A stretch of 64,000 nucleotides of DNA from Pseudomonas sp. StFLB209. Lineage in GTDB: Bacteria; Pseudomonadota; Gammaproteobacteria; Pseudomonadales; Pseudomonadaceae. The position numbers were made by a program, and so were the translations under genes. The stretch is from the NCBI RefSeq assembly GCF_000829415.1, contig NZ_AP014637.1, positions 3,861,001 through 3,925,000 of the forward strand. Reading direction: 5' to 3'. Numbering within the stretch: the stretch's first letter is position 1; every line of letters begins with the position of its first letter. The notes beneath the pieces are model-generated. The model did no database searches. It was not told the DNA's origin and saw only the letters and a program-made list of their open reading frames with translations. This document shows positions 43,218 through 52,286 of this stretch, piece by piece.

Positions 43218-44636
43218 ATGGCATCCCCTATAACCTCAACGGGTATCGGTTCCGGGCTGAAGATCACCGAAATGGTGACCGCGTTGGCTGATGCTGAAAA
43301 GGCGGCCAAACAGAAGCAGATCACCACCCAAAGCACCAAAAACACGGCTTCGTTGACTGCGGTCGGTCAGTTGCAAGGCGCTCTGGCAGCCTTCACCTCG
43401 ACGTTGAAAACGCTCGGCAGCACGACTGCGCCGGCATTCAATGGCTTCGCTGCAACCTCCTCCGATGAGAAGGGTGTCAAGGCTACAGCCGGAAGCAGTG
43501 CTGTTGCCGGGACTTACTCCATTGTGGTCCAGGAGCTTGCAACTGCGTCCAAGGTGACCACTGCTGCGCTGACTCCGGCGCAGGCGAGTGCTATTCCGAG
43601 TGGTGAACTGACCATCAGTCAAAATGGCATTGATACCAAGGTCAATATCACATCAACGACCTCGTTAGAGGAGGTGCGTAACCAGATCAATACCACGATG
43701 CAGGGCAAAGGCATCAGCGCCAACATTGTGAATGACGCGAGCGGTTCGCGGCTAGTATTCACCTCGACAACTACCGGCGCAGGTACCGATATTAGTGTCA
43801 AGGGTGACAGTGCCATGGGTACGTTGCTGGACATTGATGGCACCCAAAAAATGAGTGATAGCGCTACTGGTGCCGGGGCGATCACGGCAGTGGCCGGGGA
43901 TGCGAAGTTCACGGTCGACGGTCTGGCGCTGACCAGTTCCAAGAACAGCGTCTCAAATGCTATTTCGGGTCTGACTCTGGAGCTGGTTGGCAAAAACCAG
44001 CCTTCGACAATCACGGTGGCAAGCAATACCGAGGGCTTGCAAGCCTCGATGCAAAGCTTTGTGGATTCTTTTAATACCTTGGTCAAGCTTGTCAGTACTC
44101 TGACCAAGGGTACGACGTCTTCTAATGGCACATTTGTCGCCGCGCCAATGACTGGGGATTCTGCGCCTCGCAGCATCCTTGAGGCTGTTCGCAAGGAAAT
44201 TGCTTCGGCCACCGCTACAAGTGGCCTGGGTTCTCTCTCTCAGTTGGGTATTGCTACTCAACAGGCTGACGGTACCTTGTCTTTTGATACCACCAAATTC
44301 AAAGAGGCGGTCACCGACAAGCAGCTGGGCGGTCAGATGCAGGCTTTTTTCACTGGTGACGATAACAACAAGGGCTTCATCTCACGAATCGAAGACTCGT
44401 TGAAGCCCTTTACGGCAGCGAATGGTGTCCTGGCGCAGAAAAAGACCAGCCTGGACAAAATTACTGTTCGTCTTGAGGCGGATCAGGAGGCGCTGGATCG
44501 CCGGATTGAAACGCTGACTGCATCGCTTACCAAGAAGTACAACGCCATGGACCTGGTGGTTGCCCAGTTGAAAGCCACAGGTGAAAGTATTACCTCGATC
44601 TTTGAGGCGATGAATGCTCAGAAGAACGCGTCCTGA
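43218..44636 (+). CDS. fliD: Filament cap protein FliD (HAP2)
   Basis: A 472-residue cap protein. The N-terminus SPITSTGIGSGLKITEMVTALADAEKAAK and C-terminal coiled coil (RRIETLTASLTKKYNAMDLVVAQLKATGESITSIFEAM) are conserved, with the variable cap plate between. It promotes flagellin folding at the filament tip and may touch host surfaces. AAAGGAG precedes ATG 43218. Confidence 0.96.
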   Translation: MASPITSTGIGSGLKITEMVTALADAEKAAKQKQITTQSTKNTASLTAVGQLQGALAAFTSTLKTLGSTTAPAFNGFAATSSDEKGVKATAGSSAVAGTYSIVVQELATASKVTTAALTPAQASAIPSGELTISQNGIDTKVNITSTTSLEEVRNQINTTMQGKGISANIVNDASGSRLVFTSTTTGAGTDISVKGDSAMGTLLDIDGTQKMSDSATGAGAITAVAGDAKFTVDGLALTSSKNSVSNAISGLTLELVGKNQPSTITVASNTEGLQASMQSFVDSFNTLVKLVSTLTKGTTSSNGTFVAAPMTGDSAPRSILEAVRKEIASATATSGLGSLSQLGIATQQADGTLSFDTTKFKEAVTDKQLGGQMQAFFTGDDNNKGFISRIEDSLKPFTAANGVLAQKKTSLDKITVRLEADQEALDRRIETLTASLTKKYNAMDLVVAQLKATGESITSIFEAMNAQKNAS

Positions 44637-44655
44637 TGGTGATGCGTTGACGAAT

Positions 44656-44678
44656 ACCCGGCCGTGTGCCGGGTTTTT
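44656..44678 (+). terminator. Terminator after fliD
   Basis: ACCCGGC (44656-44662), CGTGT, GCCGGGT (44668-44674), T-run to 44678. Confidence 0.85.
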
Positions 44679-44689
44679 GCCTTATGGCC

Positions 44690-44716
44690 TAAAGTTTATC
44701 GAGCGCGCGTCGATAG
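44690..44716 (+). promoter_or_regulatory. Sigma-28 (FliA) promoter of fliST
   Basis: TAAAGTTT (44690-44697), 11 bases, GTCGATAG (44709-44716). The -35 is perfect and the -10 matches 6 of 8. It lies just beyond the fliD terminator and 40 bases before the fliS ATG. Confidence 0.75.
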
Positions 44717-44755
44717 CTTGAATATACAAAGTTTGTCTTGCCCGCGAGGTCTCTC

Positions 44756-45145
44756 ATGAATCCTATGCTAGCGTTGCGTCAATACCAGAAAATCGGCTCT
44801 CATGCCCAGACGTCCGAAGCCAGTCCTCACCGTTTGGTACAAATGCTGATGGAGGGCGGCCTGGACCGGATTGCCCAAGCCAAGGGTGCAATGGCGCGCA
44901 AGGATGTGGGCAACAAAGGAGTATTGATCGGCAAGGCCATCGCCATCATTGGCGGGCTGCGTGAGGGGCTGGATCTGGATAATTACGCCACTGATGCATT
45001 GCGCAATCAGGACAACCTTTATCACTACATGATGAAGCGTCTGGCCGAGGCTAACATCAAGAATGACCAGAAAATGCTTGATGAGGTAGCAGGTCTGCTG
45101 ATCACTGTAAAAGAAGGCTGGGACGCCATCGGCACGATCAACTGA
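44756..45145 (+). CDS. fliS: Flagellin export chaperone FliS
   Basis: A 129-residue four-helix chaperone that caps the flagellin C-terminus before export. Family hallmarks are ALRQYQKI near the start, SPHRLVQMLMEGGLDRIAQAKGAM and the final helices. ATG 44756 sits behind GCGAGG; an upstream in-frame start at 44738 adds unconserved residues. It has its own sigma-28 promoter. Confidence 0.95.
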   Translation: MNPMLALRQYQKIGSHAQTSEASPHRLVQMLMEGGLDRIAQAKGAMARKDVGNKGVLIGKAIAIIGGLREGLDLDNYATDALRNQDNLYHYMMKRLAEANIKNDQKMLDEVAGLLITVKEGWDAIGTIN

Positions 45146-45167
45146 TCTGCTTTCAGGAGTTATTCCC

Positions 45168-45464
45168 ATGAGTGCTGCATTGCAACGTATCGAAGAAACC
45201 CAGGAAGCGCTGCTTGAGGCTCTGGCTGTGCGTAACTGGGAGGCGATTACCCAACTCGATCTGGCTTGTCGTGAGTGTGTCGAGACTGTGGTAGAGCACG
45301 CAGCGCCCGATGATGAGAAGTTGCGCGGCAAACTTGAGGAGTTGCTCGGGGTCTACCGGCAGTTGATTGACGTCGCGGTCGGCGAGCGTCAGGCAATCGT
45401 CGATGAGATGTCAGAGATTCAGCGAGCCAAAAACGCTACGAAGGTATACCATTTGTTCGGCTGA
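45168..45464 (+). CDS. fliT: FliT-like flagellar chaperone
   Basis: A 98-residue helical protein downstream of fliS, matching FliT in size, helical character and position. FliT binds FliD and delivers it to the export gate. Sequence conservation of FliT is low, so the assignment relies mainly on context. Confidence 0.85.
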   Translation: MSAALQRIEETQEALLEALAVRNWEAITQLDLACRECVETVVEHAAPDDEKLRGKLEELLGVYRQLIDVAVGERQAIVDEMSEIQRAKNATKVYHLFG

Positions 45465-45474
45465 GTTGGATTGT

Positions 45475-45517
45475 CGGACACAAAACACGCCATAAATTTG
45501 ACTGTGTCCGTTTTTTT
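45475..45517 (+). terminator. Terminator after fliT
   Basis: CGGACACA (45475-45482), 20-base loop, TGTGTCCG (45503-45510) and seven T (45511-45517). Confidence 0.7.
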
Positions 45518-45635
45518 GACTTAACTAGTGATGTTTTTCGTTTTCTGGCGTCAGATCAGTATTAAGAAGTGGCTGAGATGCCAAGCGGCTTGCCTGCGGG
45601 CAGGTTAAAGAGTTGACTAGGGAAGTTGCTATTGC

Positions 45636-47111
45636 ATGTGGCGTGAAATCAAAATCCTGCTGATCGATGACGATAGCCAGCGCCGCCGTGATCTGGCGGT
45701 CATTCTCAATTTTCTCGGCGAAGAGAACATTTCCTGTTCCAGTCAGGACTGGCAGCAGGTGGTTGGCTCTCTTGGCTCTACCCGGGAAGTACTTTGCGTA
45801 CTTATTGGCAGTGTCAGCGCTGCTGGGAGCTTGCAGGGACTTCTTAAGACCATCGCTGCATGGGATGAGTTCCTTCCCGTGTTGCTTTTTGGTGAGCACG
45901 CCCCTGTAGAGCTGCCAGAAGACCTGCGCCGCCGGGTGCTGTCGACTCTGGAAATGCCGCCTAGCTACAGCAAGCTGCTGGACGCCTTGCACCGTGCGCA
46001 GGTCTATCGCGAGATGTACGACCAGGCCCGTGAGCGTGGCCGTCATCGTGAGCCGAACCTGTTTCGCAGCCTGGTGGGCACCAGCCGCGCGATTCAGCAT
46101 GTCCGGCAGATGATGCAGCAGGTCGCCGATACCGACGCCAGTGTGTTGATCCTGGGTGAGTCCGGCACCGGCAAGGAAGTGGTCGCACGCAACCTGCATT
46201 ACCATTCCAAGCGCCGTGACGCGCCTTTCGTGCCGGTCAATTGCGGGGCGATTCCTGCCGAATTGCTTGAGAGCGAGTTGTTCGGTCATGAGAAGGGTGC
46301 GTTCACCGGGGCGATCACCAGCCGTGCCGGGCGCTTCGAGCTCGCCAATGGCGGTACGCTGTTCCTCGATGAAATTGGCGATATGCCGTTGCCGATGCAG
46401 GTCAAGCTGCTGCGCGTGCTTCAGGAGCGCACCTTCGAGCGGGTCGGCAGCAACAAGACTCAAAGTATCGACGTGCGCATTATTGCGGCGACGCACAAGA
46501 ATCTTGAGAGCATGATCGAGACCGGTGCGTTCCGCGAGGACCTGTACTACCGTCTGAACGTGTTCCCGATCGAGATGGCGCCACTGCGCGAGCGTGTCGA
46601 AGATATTCCGCTGCTGATGAATGAGCTGATTTCGCGGATGGAGCACGAGAAGCGCGGCTCGATCCGCTTTAACTCGGCGGCGATCATGTCGCTGTGTCGC
46701 CATGGCTGGCCGGGTAACGTTCGTGAGCTGGCCAACCTGGTCGAGCGGATGGCGATCATGCATCCCTATGGTGTGATCGGGGTGTCGGAGTTGCCGAAGA
46801 AATTCCGCTATGTCGATGATGAAGACGAGCAGATGGTCGACAGTCTGCGCAGCGATCTGGAAGAGCGGGTGGCGATCAATTCCACCACGCCGAACTTCAC
46901 TTCCACTGCCATGTTGCCGCCCGAAGGGCTGGATCTGAAAGACTACCTGGGTGGTCTGGAGCAGGGCTTGATCCAGCAGGCGCTGGATGATGCCAACGGT
47001 ATCGTGGCGCGTGCTGCCGAGCGGCTGCGGATCCGGCGTACCACGCTGGTCGAGAAAATGCGTAAATATGGCATGAGTCGCCGCGATGGTGACGAACAGG
47101 CAGATGATTGA
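45636..47111 (+). CDS. fleQ: Flagellar master regulator FleQ
   Basis: A 491-residue sigma-54-dependent activator and c-di-GMP-responsive regulator at the top of the flagellar cascade. The N-terminal receiver-like domain (1-130) keeps an acidic cluster (LLIDDD) but has no Asp at the usual acceptor position (CVLIGS), as in known FleQ. The AAA+ domain (about 140-380) has Walker A GESGTGKE and the sigma-54 contact loop GAFTGA. The C-terminus is a Fis-type HTH ([34 protein letters not shown]). It sits alone between terminators, as expected for an independently transcribed regulator. Confidence 0.96.
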   Translation: MWREIKILLIDDDSQRRRDLAVILNFLGEENISCSSQDWQQVVGSLGSTREVLCVLIGSVSAAGSLQGLLKTIAAWDEFLPVLLFGEHAPVELPEDLRRRVLSTLEMPPSYSKLLDALHRAQVYREMYDQARERGRHREPNLFRSLVGTSRAIQHVRQMMQQVADTDASVLILGESGTGKEVVARNLHYHSKRRDAPFVPVNCGAIPAELLESELFGHEKGAFTGAITSRAGRFELANGGTLFLDEIGDMPLPMQVKLLRVLQERTFERVGSNKTQSIDVRIIAATHKNLESMIETGAFREDLYYRLNVFPIEMAPLRERVEDIPLLMNELISRMEHEKRGSIRFNSAAIMSLCRHGWPGNVRELANLVERMAIMHPYGVIGVSELPKKFRYVDDEDEQMVDSLRSDLEERVAINSTTPNFTSTAMLPPEGLDLKDYLGGLEQGLIQQALDDANGIVARAAERLRIRRTTLVEKMRKYGMSRRDGDEQADD

Positions 47112-47135
47112 CGCTTGGCTGTCCAGGCGTTGACC

Positions 47136-47168
47136 AAAACCTCCGCCAATGCGGAGGTTTTGTTTTTT
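47136..47168 (+). terminator. Terminator after fleQ
   Basis: AAAACCTCCGC (47136-47146), CAAT, GCGGAGGTTTT (47151-47161), then more T. A perfect 11-bp stem. Confidence 0.93.
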
Positions 47169-47232
47169 ATGCGCCTGAAAAGCCTGGGGCTTTCGCCGCT
47201 GCACCGGTCTTGTCAGGGTTTTCCAGCGGGTT

Positions 47233-47248
47233 AGGCACGGTGATTGCT
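47233..47248 (+). promoter_or_regulatory. Sigma-54 promoter of fleSR
   Basis: AGGCACGGTGATTGCT: GG (47234-47235), ten bases, GC (47246-47247). The implied start is about 47259. This excludes the far-upstream fleS start at 47244. Confidence 0.82.
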
Positions 47249-47303
47249 AAGTCTCTTTTCAACAAGCCGTTTAATGACGGTTCGCCCTGCGAGAGAGAAT
47301 TCG

Positions 47304-48515
47304 ATGCCTCAGGCCTTGCACGTTTCTACCGATCTTTCTGTTCAGTCGGCGTTGTCGCCGGAGCTGGAGAGCCGTCAGGGGCTGGAACAGGCTTTTGCGC
47401 TGTTCAATCAAATGTCCTCACAGTTGACTGACTCCTACGGGCTGCTCGAATCGCGGGTCAACGAGCTCAAGGGCGAGTTGGCCGAAGCCGGTGTGCAGCG
47501 GATGCAGGAGCTGGCGGAAAAAGAGCGTCTGGCCAACCGCTTGCAGAATTTGCTGGATCTGCTGCCAGGTGGGGTGATCGTCATTGATGGCAGTGGGGTG
47601 GTATGCGAAGCCAACCCGGCGGCTGTCGAGCTCTTGGGCCAGCCGCTGGAAGGGGAGTTGTGGCGTCAGGTGATTAGCCGCTGCTTTGCGCCGCGTAGTG
47701 ACGACGGGCATGAGGTCTCGCTGAAGGACGGCCGACGCTTGTCGATTGCCACCCGTTCGCTGGACGCTGAACCTGGCCAACTGGTGTTGCTTACCGACCT
47801 GACAGAGACCCGGCGCTTGCAGGACCAGTTGGCGCGTCATGAGCGTTTGTCGTCGCTGGGGCGCATGGTCGCTTCGCTGGCGCATCAGATTCGTACGCCG
47901 TTGTCAGCGGCCATGATCTATGCCAGCCACCTGAGTGAACAGGCGTTGCCGGTCGAGACTCAGCAGCGTTTCGCCGGGCGTCTCAAGGAGCGGTTGCATG
48001 AGCTGGAGCACCAGGTGCGGGACATGTTGGTGTTCGCTCGCGGTGAGTTGCCGCTGAATGATCGCCTGCCGCCTGCCGCGCTGTTCCAGGCCTTGCAGGC
48101 GGCGGCGCAGACCCATGTGAGTGAGGTTGCGGTGCGCTGGCAGTGCGATCCGGTGCCGGGTGAGTTGCTGTGCAATCGCGACACACTGGTCGGTGCCTTG
48201 CTTAATCTGATCGAGAACGCGGTGCAGGCCAGTGGCAGCACCGCGCAGTTGAAGATCCACCTCTACCGTAGGGGTGACATGCTGCGCTTGTGCATCAGTG
48301 ATTGTGGTGCGGGTATGGATGCGGCGGCGCTGGCGCGGATTGGCGAGCCGTTCTACACCACCAAGACCACCGGCACCGGTCTGGGCCTGGCGGTGGTTTT
48401 TGCTGTGGCACGGGCTCATCAGGGCCGCGTTGATTATCGCTCCAGAGTCGGGCGCGGTACGTGCGCCATTGTTAGTCTGCCGCTGATTCCCGGCGGCGCT
48501 CAGGGAGAAGTTTGA
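47304..48515 (+). CDS. fleS: Sensor histidine kinase FleS
   Basis: A 403-residue cytoplasmic kinase that phosphorylates FleR. A coiled-coil region (about 45-75) leads to a PAS domain (about 80-185, LLPGGVIVIDGSGVVCEANPAA). A HisKA domain with the phospho-acceptor His in SLAHQIRTPLSAAM (about 193-206) and a HATPase_c domain with NLIENAVQAS and TGTGLGLAVV follow. No transmembrane segment is visible, as in P. aeruginosa FleS. ATG 47304 follows GAGAGAGA and lies downstream of the sigma-54 start. Confidence 0.95.
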   Translation: MPQALHVSTDLSVQSALSPELESRQGLEQAFALFNQMSSQLTDSYGLLESRVNELKGELAEAGVQRMQELAEKERLANRLQNLLDLLPGGVIVIDGSGVVCEANPAAVELLGQPLEGELWRQVISRCFAPRSDDGHEVSLKDGRRLSIATRSLDAEPGQLVLLTDLTETRRLQDQLARHERLSSLGRMVASLAHQIRTPLSAAMIYASHLSEQALPVETQQRFAGRLKERLHELEHQVRDMLVFARGELPLNDRLPPAALFQALQAAAQTHVSEVAVRWQCDPVPGELLCNRDTLVGALLNLIENAVQASGSTAQLKIHLYRRGDMLRLCISDCGAGMDAAALARIGEPFYTTKTTGTGLGLAVVFAVARAHQGRVDYRSRVGRGTCAIVSLPLIPGGAQGEV

Positions 48516-49912
48516 TGGCGGGCAAGGTATTGCTGGTCGAGGATGATCGTGCGCTGCGCGAGGCGCTGGCCGACACGCTGGAACTGGCAGGTCATCAATA
48601 CCGTGCGGTAGCCAGTGCTGAAGATGCGCTCAGAGCGGTTGCGCAGGATGTATTTAGCCTGGTGGTCAGTGATGTGAACATGCCGGGTATGGATGGCCAC
48701 CAGTTGCTCGCCGCGTTGCGCGAGCGGCATCCGCACCTGCCGGTGCTGTTGATGACCGCCCATGGCGCTGTGGAGCGTGCTGTGGACGCCATGCGTCAGG
48801 GCGCAGTGGATTATCTGGTCAAGCCCTTTGAACCGGGGGCGTTGCTGGCACTGGTGGCAAAGCATGCGCTGGGCAGTATTGGTCCTGCCGAGCATGACGG
48901 TCCGGTGGCCATCGAGCCTGCCAGTCAGCAACTGCTGGAACTGGCTGCCAGGGTGGCGAGAAGTGACTCTACGGTGCTGATCTCGGGCGAGTCGGGCACC
49001 GGTAAAGAGGTGCTGGCGCGCTTCATTCATTTGCAGTCACCGCGCGCTGCGAAACCCTTCATTGCCATCAACTGTGCGGCCATTCCGGACAATATGCTCG
49101 AAGCCACGCTGTTCGGGCACGAAAAGGGTTCGTTTACCGGGGCCATCGCGGCCCAGGCGGGCAAGTTCGAGCTGGCCGAAGGCGGCACCATTTTGCTCGA
49201 TGAAATTTCCGAAATGCCTATGGGGCTGCAAGCCAAGCTGCTACGGGTATTGCAGGAGCGCGAAGTTGAACGGGTCGGGGCGCGTAAGCCGATCAGCCTG
49301 GATATTCGGGTGTTGGCGACGACCAACCGTGATCTGGCCGGTGAAGTGGCGGCCGGGCGGTTTCGCGAAGACCTGTTCTATCGTCTGTCGGTGTTCCCGC
49401 TGGCCTGGCAACCGTTGCGTCAGCGAACTGCCGATATTCTGCCGTTGGCCGAGCGCTTGCTGAGCAAGCATGTCAAAAAAATGAAGCACGCGCCGGTGCG
49501 GCTCTCTGAGGAGGCGCGCGCTTGTCTGGTGGCATACGCCTGGCCAGGCAATGTACGTGAACTGGACAACGCGTTGCAGCGTGCACTGATTCTGCAGCAG
49601 GGCGGGCTGATTCAGGCGCGCGATTTCTGCCTGGTCGGGCCAGTGACCTTCGCTGCCGAGCCGCCTGCACCTGCTGGCGCTTTGCCGGTGGTGGGCGCTG
49701 ATTTGTCAGCGGGCGCCGAGGCGGTCGGTGCGCTGGGCGAAGACCTGCGCCGTCGTGAATTCCAGTTGATCATCGACACGTTGCGCAGTGAGCGTGGGCG
49801 GCGCAAAGAGGCTGCCGAGCGGCTGGGTATCAGCCCGCGTACCTTGCGTTACAAGCTGGCGCAGATGCGTGACGCGGGGATGGATGTCGAGGCTTATCTG
49901 TACGCTTCGTGA
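48515..49912 (+). CDS. fleR: Sigma-54-dependent response regulator FleR
   Basis: A 465-residue activator of class III flagellar genes. The receiver (1-120) has VEDD, the phospho-acceptor Asp in VVSDVNMPGMDG and LVKPFEPG. The AAA+ domain (about 135-365) has Walker A GESGTGKE. The sigma-54-contact loop reads GSFTGA rather than the GAFTGA of FleQ. The C-terminal Fis-type HTH is KEAAERLGISPRTLRYKLAQM. TGATG links it to the fleS stop, so the two are translated together. Confidence 0.95.
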   Translation: MAGKVLLVEDDRALREALADTLELAGHQYRAVASAEDALRAVAQDVFSLVVSDVNMPGMDGHQLLAALRERHPHLPVLLMTAHGAVERAVDAMRQGAVDYLVKPFEPGALLALVAKHALGSIGPAEHDGPVAIEPASQQLLELAARVARSDSTVLISGESGTGKEVLARFIHLQSPRAAKPFIAINCAAIPDNMLEATLFGHEKGSFTGAIAAQAGKFELAEGGTILLDEISEMPMGLQAKLLRVLQEREVERVGARKPISLDIRVLATTNRDLAGEVAAGRFREDLFYRLSVFPLAWQPLRQRTADILPLAERLLSKHVKKMKHAPVRLSEEARACLVAYAWPGNVRELDNALQRALILQQGGLIQARDFCLVGPVTFAAEPPAPAGALPVVGADLSAGAEAVGALGEDLRRREFQLIIDTLRSERGRRKEAAERLGISPRTLRYKLAQMRDAGMDVEAYLYAS

Positions 49913-49943
49913 GAATGGTTTTTTATCGGTTTTGTTTGATGTT

Positions 49944-49963
49944 TATGTGATCCAGGTCAAATT
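49944..49963. promoter_or_regulatory. Possible Anr/FNR- or Vfr/CRP-like box
   Basis: GTGATCCAGGTCAA (49948-49960 region) differs by one base from an Anr-type TTGAT-N4-GTCAA site; read as TGTGA-N6-TCAAA it also resembles a CRP-type half-palindrome. It lies about 130 bases before the fliE sigma-54 element. Confidence 0.3.
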
Positions 49964-50079
49964 GTCGATACAGTGCAATATCGCCGTGGCACTATGCACG
50001 GCATTGGGCGGTGTCGCTCATTCCGAACACTGTTTTGATGCAATAAAGCTTCTAGGTGGCTATTTGCCTGCATATTAGC

Positions 50080-50095
50080 TGGCACTCTTGTTGCT
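50080..50095 (+). promoter_or_regulatory. Sigma-54 promoter of fliEFGHIJ
   Basis: TGGCACTCTTGTTGCT is a full consensus match: GG (50081-50082), ten bases, GC (50093-50094). The implied start is about 50106, 51 bases before fliE. Confidence 0.88.
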
Positions 50096-50156
50096 ACGAC
50101 TTGAGTATCGCTGTTGCAGTGTCAAAAAAATGCGGGCCTCACGAGAGATAATGTCC

Positions 50157-50486
50157 ATGAGCCAAGGTGTTGAATTTAATCGCTTGATGTTGGATATGCG
50201 GGCCATGCAGATGGATGCCATGGCGGCGTCCAAGCCGGTCGGCAATGTGCCTGAGGTCGCTGGCAGTAACTTTGCCGACCTGCTGGGGCAGGCGATCAAC
50301 AAGGTGGCCGATACCCAGGCAGCCTCCAGTCAGTTGTCCAATGCGTTCGAAATGGGCAAAAGCGGCGTGGACCTGACGGATGTGATGATTTCCTCGCAGA
50401 AGGCCAGCGTGTCCTTCCAGGCCTTGACCCAGGTGCGCAACAAGCTGGTGCAGGCCTACCAAGACATCATGCAGATGCCGGTTTAA
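50157..50486 (+). CDS. fliE: Hook-basal body complex protein FliE
   Basis: A 109-residue adapter that joins the MS ring to the rod. The C-terminal half ([50 protein letters not shown]) is the family signature. ATG 50157 ([11 protein letters not shown]) is preferred by homology to other Pseudomonas; ATG 50151 is two codons upstream. First gene of the fliEFGHIJ run. Confidence 0.95.
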   Translation: MSQGVEFNRLMLDMRAMQMDAMAASKPVGNVPEVAGSNFADLLGQAINKVADTQAASSQLSNAFEMGKSGVDLTDVMISSQKASVSFQALTQVRNKLVQAYQDIMQMPV

Positions 50487-50501
50487 GGGACGTACTGAGT
50501 C

Positions 50502-52286
50502 ATGGCCGAAGCAGCATCTGATTCTGTCCCAGCGCGGGCGGGTAACCCGGACAAGAAGCCGCTGTTCGGCTTTGCTTTTCTGGAAAATCTTTCCGAAATG
50601 ACCATGCTTCGTCAGGTCGGCCTCATGGTCGGTCTGGCAGCCAGCGTGGCCATCGGTTTTGCCGTTGTGCTCTGGTCTCAGCAACCCGACTACCGGCCGC
50701 TGTATGGCAGCCTGGCGGGTCTGGACAGCAAGCAGGTGATGGACACCCTGGGGGCGGCCAATATTCCTTACACCGTCGAGCCCAATTCCGGTGCTCTGCT
50801 GGTCAAGGCCGATGATCTGCAACGTGCCCGTATTCAGCTGGCCCAGGCCGGCGTCAGCCAGACCGATGCCAATATCGGCTTTGAGATTCTTGATAAGGAT
50901 CAGGGGCTGGGTACCAGCCAGTTCATGGAAGCGACCCGCTATCGGCGTGGTCTAGAGGGTGAGCTGGCGCGAACCATTTCCTCGCTGAACAACGTCAAGG
51001 CGGCCCGTGTTCACCTGGCAATTCCGAAAAGCTCGGTGTTTGTCCGTGACGACCGTAAGCCGACCGCTTCGGTATTGGTCGAACTGTATCCGGGCCGTGC
51101 GCTGGAAGCCGGTCAGGTCGCCGCGATCGTCAATCTGGTCGCCACCAGCGTCCCTGAGCTGTCCAAATCACAGGTGACGGTGGTCGACCAGAAAGGCAAC
51201 CTGTTGTCCGATCAGGCCGAGAACTCTGAGCTGACCATGGCCGGCAAGCAGTTCGACTACACCCGGCGCATGGAGAGCATGCTGACCCAGCGGGTGCAGA
51301 ATATCCTGCAGCCGGTGCTGGGCAGTGATCGCTACAAGGCCGAGGTCTCGGCCATGGTTGATTTCAGTGCGGTGGAGTCTACCTCGGAAAGCTTCAATCC
51401 GGACCAGCCGGCCCTGCGCAGCGAGCAGTCGGTCAATGAGCAGCGCTCCAGCAGCACTGGCCCGCAAGGTGTGCCTGGTGCGCTGAGCAACCAGCCGCCA
51501 GGTCCTGCCACGGCACCGCAAAATGCGGCAGCCGGTGCCGGCGGTGCCGCGCCTGCGATTGCGGCGGGTCAGCCGCTGCTTGATGCCAATGGTCAGCAGG
51601 TCATGGACCCCGCCACCGGTCAGCCGGCGCTGGCGCCGTTCCCGACCGACAAGCGTTCGCAGTCGACCAAGAACTTCGAGCTCGACCGCTCCATCAGCCA
51701 CACCAAGCAGCAGGCCGGTCGGGTTACCCGGTTGTCGGTCGCGGTGGTGGTCGATGACATGGTCAAGACCAACCCGGCCAACGGTGAAGTCACCCGGGCG
51801 CCCTGGAGCGCTGCCGACCTGGCCCGCTTTACCCGTCTGGTGCAGGACGCAGTGGGCTACGACGCCAGCCGCGGCGACAGCGTCAGTGTGATCAACGTAC
51901 CGTTCTCCAGTGAGCGCGGCGAAGTACTGCCGGATATTCCGTTCTACACCCAGCCGTGGTTCTGGGACATTATCAAGCAGGCTGCCGGGGTGATTTTCAT
52001 CCTGATCCTGGTGTTTGGTGTGCTGCGCCCGGTACTGAGCAACATCACCAACCCCAAGAGCAAGGAGTTGGGCGGCTTTGGTGGCGATGCCGAACTCGGT
52101 GGCATGGGCGGTCTGGATGGCGAACTGTCGAACGACCGGGTCAGCCTGGGTGGTCCGCAGAGCATCCTGCTGCCTAGCCCGACCGAGGGCTATGACGCGC
52201 AGTTGAATGCAATCAAGGGCTTGGTGGCCGAAGACCCGGGTCGTGTGGCTCAGGTCGTAAAAGAGTGGATTAACGCTGATGAATGA
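50502..52286 (+). CDS. fliF: Flagellar MS-ring protein FliF
   Basis: A 594-residue inner-membrane ring protein. Two transmembrane helices (about 39-60 VGLMVGLAASVAIGFAVVLW and about 487-508 AAGVIFILILVFGVLRPVL) bracket the periplasmic ring-building region with the YscJ/FliF domain (LYGSLAGLDSKQVMDTLGAANIPY). The C-terminal tail (LNAIKGLVAEDPGRVAQVVKEWINADE) binds FliG. A Gly/Ala/Pro-rich linker spans about 320-375. It overlaps fliG by eight bases. Confidence 0.97.
   Translation: MAEAASDSVPARAGNPDKKPLFGFAFLENLSEMTMLRQVGLMVGLAASVAIGFAVVLWSQQPDYRPLYGSLAGLDSKQVMDTLGAANIPYTVEPNSGALLVKADDLQRARIQLAQAGVSQTDANIGFEILDKDQGLGTSQFMEATRYRRGLEGELARTISSLNNVKAARVHLAIPKSSVFVRDDRKPTASVLVELYPGRALEAGQVAAIVNLVATSVPELSKSQVTVVDQKGNLLSDQAENSELTMAGKQFDYTRRMESMLTQRVQNILQPVLGSDRYKAEVSAMVDFSAVESTSESFNPDQPALRSEQSVNEQRSSSTGPQGVPGALSNQPPGPATAPQNAAAGAGGAAPAIAAGQPLLDANGQQVMDPATGQPALAPFPTDKRSQSTKNFELDRSISHTKQQAGRVTRLSVAVVVDDMVKTNPANGEVTRAPWSAADLARFTRLVQDAVGYDASRGDSVSVINVPFSSERGEVLPDIPFYTQPWFWDIIKQAAGVIFILILVFGVLRPVLSNITNPKSKELGGFGGDAELGGMGGLDGELSNDRVSLGGPQSILLPSPTEGYDAQLNAIKGLVAEDPGRVAQVVKEWINADE

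Noticed and set aside
45525..47204. 559-codon minus-strand frame
   Set aside because: It is antisense to fleQ across its whole length, His/Arg/Gln-rich, with no domain; a shadow.
49924..49931. ACCGATAA on the minus strand after fleR as a sigma-28 -10
   Set aside because: There is no -35 at the right distance and it would fire antisense into fleR.
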